Positions 57,144-64,000 of a DNA stretch of 64,000 nucleotides are shown here, piece by piece. The stretch covers positions 310,001 to 374,000 of the forward strand of contig CAMYLZ010000025.1 in the NCBI GenBank assembly GCA_947259375.1. The letters are read 5' to 3'. How positions within the stretch are numbered: the stretch's first letter is position 1; every line of letters starts with the position of its first letter. The notes under the pieces were generated by a model. That model did no database searches. It was not told where the DNA came from and saw only the letters and a program-made list of their open reading frames with translations. The stretch comes from an uncultured Parvularculaceae bacterium (lineage in GTDB: Bacteria; Pseudomonadota; Alphaproteobacteria; Caulobacterales; Parvularculaceae). A program made the translations under genes and the position numbers.

Positions 57144-58808
57144 TCAAAAACTCTTCGACAGGTTGAAAAAACCGCGCCAGGTCTGATCACCCTGGGTGAT
57201 CGGCGCGCCATCAAGCGGTTTTGCGATCTCTGCGTTCAGGTGCAAATTGCTCTGCAGCGTTAGCCTAATGCCGCCGCCGGCGGAAGACAGGTTCAGCGTT
57301 TCGAATTGCGGCGCGGCATTGTCGTTCCAAACCGCGCCAAAATCATAGAATCCGTAAACCTGATAGCGTTTCAGGAAGTCAATGTTCGGCCGCCGACCAT
57401 ATCGGACTTCGACATTGGCCGCGACGCCGTCATCCCCTTTGAATTCGCCAAAATCATACGCCCGGCCGTAACGCGATCCGCCGAGCGAGAACTCTTCTGA
57501 CGCCAGCAATGGATCAAATGCATATTGGGCCGCAGCGCTAATATAAAAACTGAAATTGGCGGCGATATTTTGCAGGCGGCTGACGTCAGCGGTGAGCTTT
57601 GTGAATTCCGCTGATGCGTCCGCGCGCGAGCGCGCGCCATCCACTGATGCATTAAGGATGTTGAGCCCATGCTCAACGCCGACCTCAATCGACGTCACAC
57701 CACTCAACTGCGCCGCGCGCAGCGTCGCTGACGCGTTGACGGAGCGGAGTTTGTCATTGAACAGAACCGCGCCCATGCGTTCTTCTTCAAAATTGCGCCC
57801 TTCCAATCCAGCGCTTGCCCAGAGCGTAAGGCGCCGCCTACGCACAATCGGGTGAACGAGCGCCAGTTGCAGCCTGTCTGTCCTGCTTTGCGCGCCCGTT
57901 GCGGCGCGCGGCCCCCCGGCATCGAATTCCGATGTCAGGAACGACGCGCGCAATGTTGTTCCATGACGGCCGACCGGGGTTGCATAGGAAAATTGGCCCA
58001 GCAAAAGCTCGTTCGGATCTTCGGGCGTAAAAAAGACGCCGCCCGAAAAACGGTCCCCGCTTTGGAGAACTGAATTAACCGACCCGCTAAAATAGGACTG
58101 CAACACGCCTGCATCTTCCGTACCCCGATTGTCCAGATAGATGCTGGCGTCGAAACGGTCCTGTGAAAGTTCGACGATGAGTTTGTGCCGCGCAAGATCC
58201 GTCGCCTTCGGTTCGATTTTGGATGAAAGCACCGTCACGCCTGCGAGGTCCTCAATCAACAAAAGCGAACGCTCAAGCTGGGCGATCCGAAGCGGCCGGG
58301 CGCCGGTCAATTTTTCAAGGCGCCGTTGAATTTCCGGCGACCGGACGCCGGTGATCTCCACCTCGTCGACATATCCTTCGATGACCCGCACCGTCAGGAC
58401 GCCGCCAGCCGCTTCTTGCGCAGGCGCCACGGCCCGCGACAGAAAATATCCGGCATTTCGGTATTTCGCGGTGATTGCCTCCACGAGCGTAGCGACATCT
58501 GCAACGCTCACATATCGGGCGAGGTAATCATCATATAAAGGCGCGAAATCTTCGGCCGGAAAAACGCTCGCGCCGGTAATATTCACGGCAGTCAAAACAA
58601 AACGGCCGGTTTGCGTTTCGCTGTCCGGAGCGTCGTATAGGTCAGCGGGCAAGGCGGAATCGCGCCCTTCCTCGCCCGGCGCGGCCCGCTCGCGATCCGG
58701 CAAGCGGCGCTCGATATTGTCCAGTTCCTGAGCGTTCGCCAGGCCAGCGCCGACAATCACGGCAAACACCGCCGCCGCGCAACATAAATTGGACAAGGAT
58801 CGCTCCAT
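57144..58808 (-). CDS. TpsB-type outer-membrane transporter (ShlB/FhaC family)
   Basis: 554 residues from ATG 58808; the frame runs 11 residues further upstream to a TTG. Signal peptide, then two POTRA-like domains (about 70-225; VTVLSSKIEPKAT at the end) and a 16-strand barrel with the family motif near the FhaC L6 loop (LGGSRYGRAYDFGE). It should export a large beta-helical partner (TpsA). No TpsA with a haemagglutination domain is adjacent; the divergent FecR protein is the nearest candidate. Confidence 0.87.
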   Translation of the reverse strand: MERSLSNLCCAAAVFAVIVGAGLANAQELDNIERRLPDRERAAPGEEGRDSALPADLYDAPDSETQTGRFVLTAVNITGASVFPAEDFAPLYDDYLARYVSVADVATLVEAITAKYRNAGYFLSRAVAPAQEAAGGVLTVRVIEGYVDEVEITGVRSPEIQRRLEKLTGARPLRIAQLERSLLLIEDLAGVTVLSSKIEPKATDLARHKLIVELSQDRFDASIYLDNRGTEDAGVLQSYFSGSVNSVLQSGDRFSGGVFFTPEDPNELLLGQFSYATPVGRHGTTLRASFLTSEFDAGGPRAATGAQSRTDRLQLALVHPIVRRRRLTLWASAGLEGRNFEEERMGAVLFNDKLRSVNASATLRAAQLSGVTSIEVGVEHGLNILNASVDGARSRADASAEFTKLTADVSRLQNIAANFSFYISAAAQYAFDPLLASEEFSLGGSRYGRAYDFGEFKGDDGVAANVEVRYGRRPNIDFLKRYQVYGFYDFGAVWNDNAAPQFETLNLSSAGGGIRLTLQSNLHLNAEIAKPLDGAPITQGDQTWRGFFNLSKSF

Positions 58809-59046
58809 CTCTCCCCTGAAGGCTCTGTATATATGCGCCAACCGGCATCGTCAGGAACGATCCAGCCAGGTATTTCCCGCGTTTCAGTATAAAGAGCACG
58901 ACAAAGGTTTCGCGAAGATGAATGGGGCGTTAACCAGCGAGCAGAAAATTTTAAGAAAATTACAACGCGTCCGTCATATCTGAATCAGGCGTTAATTTCC
59001 ATGAGGCCCTTTACGGCCTGTGGCGGATTCAGAAGGATTCACCCAT

Positions 59047-60432
59047 ATGACGCTTATTAAACGCCTCGCTGGCTTTGCAAGCGCACTTATTGTCCTCGTC
59101 GGGGTCGCTTTCGCGAGCGAGGCCTGGCGGGTTACGCAGTCCTCCGGCGCCGTACGCATTACTCAGTCTGCGGCCGGCATGCATCTCGTATCGACCGGCG
59201 ACGCGCTAAGCGCCGGATCCGTCCTCAGCACGGGGCTGGACGGGCGCGCAGTCCTTGAGCGCCGTGAACAATCTATCGTTGTCGGACCAAACAGCCGCAT
59301 GGTCCTGCCCGCTGTCGAAGAAGAAGGCATGACGCGAATTCTTCAGGATCTCGGCACATTGATGTTCAAGGTCGACAAGCGCAACAAGCAGCATTTTCGT
59401 GTGGAAACGCCGGTCATCGCGGCGGTCGTCAAGGGTACGACATTCACCGTGACCGCGGGCGATGAAAGCCACGCGGTACATGTCGCCGAAGGCCTGGTCG
59501 AAGTGATTGAACTGAAAACGCTGGAAAGCACGCTTGTGGGGGCCGGTGAAACGATCTCGGTTTCAATTGATGACGAGGCCCGCCGGGCGCCGAGCGATGA
59601 GCGCGACGACCGAAAAGGCGCGCCCGGATTTAAAACGCTGGAAGAAGATAAACGAGCAAGCCTCCATATTCCGACCAATATTGGCTTCGAGCCCATCGAT
59701 TACGCGAGCCTCACCGATGGCCTTGTGCGTCCGGCGGCGCCTGGCGCGCCCGTCGAAAATAGCGTCGCCCTTGGCGTTGAAGCCAACAGATTGGCGAATG
59801 CGGGCGACGGCGTCATCAACGCCACAGATGCCAGCTTCACTGTCGACGGCGACGGCGTAGCAGCCAATGCAAGCGTTGGCGATGCAGCGGATGTCGGCGC
59901 TAGCGTCGGAGACAGCGGCGTCGATGTGGGCGCGAGCGTTGGCGATGCAGCGGATGTCGGCGCCAGCGTCGGAGATAGCGGCGTCGATGTGGGCGCGAGC
60001 GTTGGCGATGCAGCGGATGTCGGCGCCAGCGTCGGAGACAGCGGCGTCGATGTGGGCGCAAGCGTTGGCGATGCAGCGGATGTCGGCGCTAGCGTCGGAG
60101 ACAGCGGCGTCGATGTGGGCGCAAGCGTTGGCGATGCAGCGGATGTCGGCGCCAGCGTCGGAGACAGCGGCGTCGATGTGGGCGCGAGCGTTGGCGATGC
60201 AGCGGATGTCGGCGCCAGCGTCGGAGACAGCGGCGTCGATGTGGGCGCGAGCGTTGGCGATGCAGCGGATGTGGGCGCGAGCGTTGGCGGCCTGGATGAA
60301 AGCGGTCTTGATGAAGGGGGGCTTGATGTCGGCTTGGAACTTGATGCCGGCGGCGCCGGCCTTGATCTCGACCTCGGCGACGGAGACAAGCCGGATCCGG
60401 ATTCCGGGCTCGGCGGGCTCTTCAATCCCTAA
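59047..60432 (+). CDS. FecR-domain protein with 21-residue acidic repeats
   Basis: 461 residues from ATG 59047; a GTG 27 bp earlier is also possible. Signal peptide (about 1-24) followed by a FecR domain (about 30-165; AGSVLSTGLDGRAVLERRE and VVKGTTFTVTAG), then a linker and an array (about 275-415) of near-identical units such as VGASVGDAADVGASVGDSGV. Six full units and one partial, then a Gly/Asp-rich tail ending PDSGLGGLFNP. Such FecR proteins are periplasmic or exported and may sense or present an envelope signal. Next to a CHASE2 kinase, with which it is commonly paired. Confidence 0.82.
   Translation: MTLIKRLAGFASALIVLVGVAFASEAWRVTQSSGAVRITQSAAGMHLVSTGDALSAGSVLSTGLDGRAVLERREQSIVVGPNSRMVLPAVEEEGMTRILQDLGTLMFKVDKRNKQHFRVETPVIAAVVKGTTFTVTAGDESHAVHVAEGLVEVIELKTLESTLVGAGETISVSIDDEARRAPSDERDDRKGAPGFKTLEEDKRASLHIPTNIGFEPIDYASLTDGLVRPAAPGAPVENSVALGVEANRLANAGDGVINATDASFTVDGDGVAANASVGDAADVGASVGDSGVDVGASVGDAADVGASVGDSGVDVGASVGDAADVGASVGDSGVDVGASVGDAADVGASVGDSGVDVGASVGDAADVGASVGDSGVDVGASVGDAADVGASVGDSGVDVGASVGDAADVGASVGGLDESGLDEGGLDVGLELDAGGAGLDLDLGDGDKPDPDSGLGGLFNP
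59872..60290 (+). repeat. 63-bp in-frame tandem repeat array
   Basis: Six full 63-bp units plus a partial seventh, each coding 21 residues. The units differ only at synonymous third positions (GGCGCT/GGCGCC, GCGAGC/GCAAGC, GACAGC/GATAGC). The array lies wholly inside the FecR-domain gene and reads open in other frames, which explains spurious antisense frames. Confidence 0.93.
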
Positions 60433-60486
60433 TTGTTAACGCCTCTGGCGCTATCATCCATTCACACCGGATTTACAGCGACCAGA

Positions 60487-62757
60487 ATGGCGATGAACGA
60501 CGGAACAAACAACCAGCCGGCCTGGCGGCGCGGAAAACGCGCCGCCCGCCTACTTGGCGCACCGGTTTTGTTGTTCTTGCTGGTGCTCGCTGCAACCGCA
60601 TCCGGTCTCGTCGCGTTTATCGACAACATGTTAATGGACGCGCGCTTCCGGCTGATTGAACGCGCTCCATCAGACACGCTGGTTATCGTCGAGATTGATC
60701 CGCAAAGCATCCATGCGGAAGAACAATGGCCGTGGCCGCGCGACCGCTACGCCAAGGCCATTGCGAATCTGCAAGATGCTGGGGCGGCCCTCATCGCCCT
60801 TGATGTGGATTTTTCCTCCCTGTCCGATCAGGCCGGCGACGATGCATTTGCGCAGGCGCTGGCGCGGCGTCCGGGAGCGGTTATCTTGCCGGTCTTCTGG
60901 CAATGGTCGACTCGTGACGAGGGGCCCGGAGCGCTGCTCAAAACACCGCCAAATGAAAAATTCCTTGAGCATGCCGTCATTGCCAGCGTTACGCTGACCA
61001 CTGAAAAGAACGGGCTGCTGCGGAAGGGTTGGCGGGCGGTTGATGACGCCGGCGCGGACCGCACAAGCCTGCCGGCGATGCTCGCCGGCGTTCCCGCCGA
61101 CCGGCGCGAGACATTTTACATCGATTTTGGAATCGACCCGTCAGCGATTGAACGCGTGTCGTTTCACAAAGTGTTGGACGGCGACTTTTCACCCGAAGCA
61201 ATCCGTGGACGGAATGTGATCATCGGCGCAACCGCGCTGGAGTTAGGCGATGAATTTGCAGCGCCCATTCTGGGCGTTGTCCCGGGCGTCACGCTGCATG
61301 CGCTGAGTTATGAAAGCCTTGTGCAGGGGCGCGCCTTGCTGCGCCCGGCGCCGATCATTCCCCTCGCCTTTGCCGCGCTTGTCCTGTTCTGGTTTTGCCG
61401 GGATGCGGCGCACCGGCGCGCAAGCGACATGGCCTGTATGCATCTGATTGTCCTGTTCGTGTCGCTTGTCGCGCCGCTCGCTATCCAGGCCACCTCCCCG
61501 GTCAGCTTCGATACCGGCGCAGTCATCAGCGCACAGGTGCTCGCACTGTTTTATGCCGCATGCGTACAATTACGCCACCGGGCGCAACAGATCATCCGCC
61601 AGCGCGCAAAGACAATGCGCTTCCAGGAACTGACCGGCATCGTCGTGCGGGATAATGCCGACGGCGTCATCGTCACCGACGGCGCCGGCGTCATTGAGCT
61701 GTGCAACAAAAGGGCGAAAGAGCTGTTGCGCATTAACCGGGAAATACGCCCTGGCGCCAAGCTGGACCAACTCGTCGCAGACTTTCCCGCCCTGCCCGAC
61801 AGCAATTCACGCGCTCGCCAGACGGCGCACCGTGAATTGACCATTGCGCCCGGCGCCGTGCTGGAAATTATCGCAACGCAAAGCGCCAGCCCGACCGGAA
61901 CACGCGGGCACGAAACGCAACGCCTTGCGGGCCTTGTGGTTTACACCCTGCGCGACATCTCCGTTCGCAAGCGCATGGAGGCTGCGGAACAGAAAGCCAA
62001 GGAAGCCGCTCTCGCCGCCAATGCGCTCAAGACGCAATTGATCGCCAATATGAGCCACGAGCTGCGCACCCCGCTCAATGGCGTCATCGGTTTTGCAAGC
62101 ATCATGAAAGACGAGATCTTCGGCGCGCATGCGACGCCGGAATACAAGGAATATGCACTGAACATTCATGATAGCGGCACGCGCCTGCTTGGCCTCGTCA
62201 ACAATATGCTGAATATCGCAAAGCTTGACGCGGGCGAGTTTGAGATCGCCAAAAACCCGGCGGCGATTGATGAGATCTTTGAAAAGGCGCTCGCCAGTAG
62301 TCGCCGCGATATCGAACGGCGCGCCGCCGCCGTTGTTGCGGATGTTCAGCAAGGATTGCCGGATGCGATGATCGACGCCAGCGTCATTCACGAAATGCTG
62401 CTTCAGCTTTTGTCGAACGCGCTGAAATTCACTGGCGACAATGCCCGCGTGGATTTGCGCGCTCGCGATGAGGGCGGCGCGCTGGTCGTCGAAGTCGAGG
62501 ATAATGGTTGCGGCGTCGACCCGGCCATGCTGCCAAAACTGACCCGTGTTTTCTATCAGGCCAACAGCACGCTGAACCGCAGCCATGAAGGGGCCGGTCT
62601 TGGCCTTTATCTCGTGGCGAAATTCGCCGCGCTTCATGGGGCGTCGCTGACGCTTGAAAGCCAGGCTGGCGGCGGGTTTCTTGCTCGCTTGCAATTCCCA
62701 GCCGCATTCAAAAGCGCATCCGCCCGCAACGCGGCGCCCGCGCGGCTCGCCGGCTAG
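60487..62757 (+). CDS. CHASE2-domain sensor histidine kinase
   Basis: 756 residues from ATG 60487; a TTG right after the fecR stop is also open. CHASE2 sensor (about 45-300, RFRLIERAPSDTLVIVEIDP, then GAALIALDVDFS) and transmembrane segments (about 305-375), then a PAS-like domain (about 395-505) and a histidine kinase core. H box His524 (MSHELRTPLNGVIGF), N box LLQLLSNALKFT and G boxes DNGCGVDP and GAGLGLYLVAKFA are intact. The response regulator is not in the window. Probably cotranscribed with the FecR gene. Confidence 0.9.
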   Translation: MAMNDGTNNQPAWRRGKRAARLLGAPVLLFLLVLAATASGLVAFIDNMLMDARFRLIERAPSDTLVIVEIDPQSIHAEEQWPWPRDRYAKAIANLQDAGAALIALDVDFSSLSDQAGDDAFAQALARRPGAVILPVFWQWSTRDEGPGALLKTPPNEKFLEHAVIASVTLTTEKNGLLRKGWRAVDDAGADRTSLPAMLAGVPADRRETFYIDFGIDPSAIERVSFHKVLDGDFSPEAIRGRNVIIGATALELGDEFAAPILGVVPGVTLHALSYESLVQGRALLRPAPIIPLAFAALVLFWFCRDAAHRRASDMACMHLIVLFVSLVAPLAIQATSPVSFDTGAVISAQVLALFYAACVQLRHRAQQIIRQRAKTMRFQELTGIVVRDNADGVIVTDGAGVIELCNKRAKELLRINREIRPGAKLDQLVADFPALPDSNSRARQTAHRELTIAPGAVLEIIATQSASPTGTRGHETQRLAGLVVYTLRDISVRKRMEAAEQKAKEAALAANALKTQLIANMSHELRTPLNGVIGFASIMKDEIFGAHATPEYKEYALNIHDSGTRLLGLVNNMLNIAKLDAGEFEIAKNPAAIDEIFEKALASSRRDIERRAAAVVADVQQGLPDAMIDASVIHEMLLQLLSNALKFTGDNARVDLRARDEGGALVVEVEDNGCGVDPAMLPKLTRVFYQANSTLNRSHEGAGLGLYLVAKFAALHGASLTLESQAGGGFLARLQFPAAFKSASARNAAPARLAG

Positions 62758-62765
62758 CCTCCCCA

Positions 62766-62812
62766 TTGTTCTGCGAAGTCCGGACTGGCAGGGGCGGAGG
62801 GGCTCGAACCCC
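62766..62812. repeat. 47-bp direct repeat, copy A (tRNA-Trp 3' end remnant)
   Basis: Identical to 62882-62928, offset 116 bp. In tRNA orientation it holds T-arm, acceptor 3' strand, CCA and 20 bp of downstream sequence. No 5' acceptor or D-arm precedes it, so it is not a complete tRNA. Confidence 0.9.
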
Positions 62813-62813
62813 T

Positions 62814-62830
62814 GTGCGCCTCCGGCGCAC
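62814..62830. other. Hairpin abutting duplicated T-arm (tRNA-like element, Trp locus)
   Basis: Perfect 7-bp stem GTGCGCC / GGCGCAC with a 3-nt loop, next to the duplicated T-arm. Closely similar in position and sequence to the hairpin at the tRNA-Ser locus. Confidence 0.6.
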
Positions 62831-62881
62831 GAATCTTTAGAATCGGGGGGTCTGACCACCGAAACGTGGACATGCTTGCGC

Positions 62882-62928
62882 TTGTTCTGCGAAGTCCGGA
62901 CTGGCAGGGGCGGAGGGGCTCGAACCCC
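62882..62928. repeat. 47-bp direct repeat, copy B (overlaps tRNA-Trp 3' end)
   Basis: Second copy of the 47-bp repeat; bases from 62902 on are the 3' end of the intact tRNA-Trp. Confidence 0.9.
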
Positions 62929-62977
62929 CGGCCCTCGGTTTTGGAGACCGATGCTCTACCAACTGAGCTACACCCCT
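62902..62977 (-). tRNA. tRNA-Trp (anticodon CCA)
   Basis: 76 nt with an encoded CCA. Acceptor AGGGGTG pairs with CGCCCCT (one G-U), the D-arm reads AGCTCAGTTGGTAGAGC, and the anticodon loop is CTCCAAA. It is on the same strand as secE-nusG but separated from them by a 7.8-kb block. Confidence 0.96.
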
Positions 62978-63041
62978 AGTCCGGACAGTTGCATTAAAGC
63001 CGTTAGACGCCGCATTCAATAGGGCTCCGGCCGTTTTTATC

Positions 63042-64000
63042 TCAACACCACTCAATAATCGCATCTGCGGCGCGCTCAGCCGCTGGGCCCTTCTCTCCGG
63101 CAAGCTGGCCGACAAGCGCCGGAAAGGCGGTAATCTGGGCATCGCGCGCAGGGCCGGGCTGAAGCAGCATTTCGAGCGCGTCAGCGACGTTCGCCGCCTT
63201 GAAATGCTGCTGGATGAATTCCGGCGCTACGGCCCTGCCTGCCGCGATATTGATGAGGGATGCGTAAGGCGTCGTCACGAATGAGCGCACATAGAGCCCG
63301 GTTAGCCAATCCATTTTGTAGCAGACGGCCATCGGCGTGCCATGAATGGCGAGCTCGGTCGTCACTGTGCCGGAAACGGCTAACGCCGCATCGGCGGCCG
63401 CAAAGGCGTCATAGCGCTCATCGGCATCTATGATGGTTACCGGCGGCGCCCAGCCTTTGATCATTTCCGGAATCAGTCCGGCGATGGCGGGCGCTGCGGC
63501 AATGACAATGCGCAATTCCGGCATGCGCACGGCGAGCCGGTTGACGATTTCCCCGAAACGCTCGTCATGCTGCGCGATTTCGCCGCGGCGGCTGCCCGGC
63601 AGAACGGCAAGCAGCGGGCCCGCGCCGATAGCATGGCGCTCGCGAAAATGCGCCCCGTCGCCGGGCTTCGCACGCGCTTGTTGAAAGCCCGAATGGCCGA
63701 TAGCGCGCACCTTGGCGCCAAATTTCTCAATATACGGAACTTCAAATTCGAAAAGACACAGGACGCCGTCAAACAGGCGCGCCAGCGTCTTGCCGCGACC
63801 GGGCCGCGCCGCCCAGATTTGCGGCGAAACATATTTGAACCGTTTGATCGCTGGCGCACGCTTTTTGAGCTTTTCGGCGGCGAGGCGCGAGAATGACCAG
63901 CTATCGATGAAGATTGCTGCGTCCGGCGTGCTTTGCGCAGCCGCCTCGGTGAGTTTATTCGCGGCATTGATCGCGGCCGGCAAGGCGCGCAAGGCGGCGC
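63042..64000 (-). CDS. lpxB: Lipid-A-disaccharide synthase (partial, 5' end outside window)
   Basis: Glycosyltransferase of lipid A synthesis that joins UDP-diacylglucosamine and lipid X. The visible ~318 residues contain FKYVSPQIWAARPGR, LLAVLPGSRRGEIAQ and the GT19-type AVSGTVTTELAIHGTPM motif; the N-terminal part lies beyond the right edge. Family length is about 380-400, so about 70 residues are missing. It indicates an LPS-bearing Gram-negative. Confidence 0.94.
   Translation of the reverse strand, partial: AALRALPAAINAANKLTEAAAQSTPDAAIFIDSWSFSRLAAEKLKKRAPAIKRFKYVSPQIWAARPGRGKTLARLFDGVLCLFEFEVPYIEKFGAKVRAIGHSGFQQARAKPGDGAHFRERHAIGAGPLLAVLPGSRRGEIAQHDERFGEIVNRLAVRMPELRIVIAAAPAIAGLIPEMIKGWAPPVTIIDADERYDAFAAADAALAVSGTVTTELAIHGTPMAVCYKMDWLTGLYVRSFVTTPYASLINIAAGRAVAPEFIQQHFKAANVADALEMLLQPGPARDAQITAFPALVGQLAGEKGPAAERAADAIIEWC

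Noticed and set aside
59872-60290. Possible CRISPR array
   Set aside because: Units are contiguous, coding and without spacers; no cas genes in the window.
59700-60425. Antisense frame rich in Pro/Thr/Ser repeats
   Set aside because: Created by the 63-bp repeat, whose length divisible by three keeps several frames open; the sense FecR protein with signal peptide explains the region.
62786-62850. Second tRNA next to tRNA-Trp (possible anticodon arm TTCTAAA)
   Set aside because: The putative anticodon arm has a mismatched stem and there is no 5' acceptor strand; not a functional tRNA by eye.

Overview
The window is a dense, GC-rich chromosomal segment of an alphaproteobacterium. No insertion sequences, prophage or CRISPR array were seen. 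Lineage clues are the order tpiA / PpiD-like chaperone / trpE and trpG-trpD-trpC, the sdhE-mfd pair, the rlpA-dac-tmk-holB-tatD-MBL run, many TonB- and lipoprotein-type envelope genes, and a gene that matches Caulobacter PopA in architecture and key residues. A free-living, probably aquatic relative of Caulobacterales/Parvularculales is likely; that placement is inference.

Layout. 1-9 kb: tryptophan genes on the minus strand (trpC partial, trpD, trpG, then trpE behind a PpiD-like chaperone). The block is split by a DUF885 protein and a divergent polysaccharide-deacetylase gene. 9-19 kb: tpiA, an alpha/beta hydrolase lipoprotein, sdhE, mfd, then popA, a TPR-M15 peptidase and a histidine phosphatase. 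19-32 kb: mostly envelope and hypothetical genes (PKHD hydroxylase, lipoproteins, SDH-type Clp-fold proteinase, MoxR ATPase, a large metalloprotease, methyltransferase, GNAT, 2OG oxygenase, VIT transporter, aldehyde dehydrogenase). 32-36 kb: a DUF2189 membrane protein, PEP synthase and a divergent c-type cytochrome lipoprotein, with three FNR/FixK-type palindromes. 36-38.4 kb: cold-shock protein, small coiled-coil protein, DEAD-family (DEVD) RNA helicase and an IF-1 gene. 38.4-39.2 kb: tRNA-Ser with a tandem 95-bp duplication of its 3' end. 39-45 kb: rlpA, dac, tmk, holB, tatD, MBL hydrolase. 45-47.6 kb: AraC regulator and an AT-richer block with two lipoprotein genes. 47.6-54 kb: secreted M17 aminopeptidase, TonB receptor, HD protein, two paralogous small membrane proteins, glycosyltransferase. 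54-55 kb: nusG-secE. 55-62.8 kb: an accessory block (glycoside-hydrolase-like protein, TpsB transporter, FecR protein with 63-bp repeats, CHASE2 histidine kinase) between secE and tRNA-Trp. 63 kb to end: lpxB (partial).

The most unusual signals are (i) matching tandem 3'-end duplications with a hairpin next to both tRNA genes, with nearly the same period (115 and 116 bp), (ii) the pair of FNR-type sites placed symmetrically between ppsA and the cytochrome gene, (iii) the TpsB/FecR-repeat/CHASE2 block between tRNA-Trp and secE, and (iv) the PopA-like c-di-GMP receptor beside mfd.
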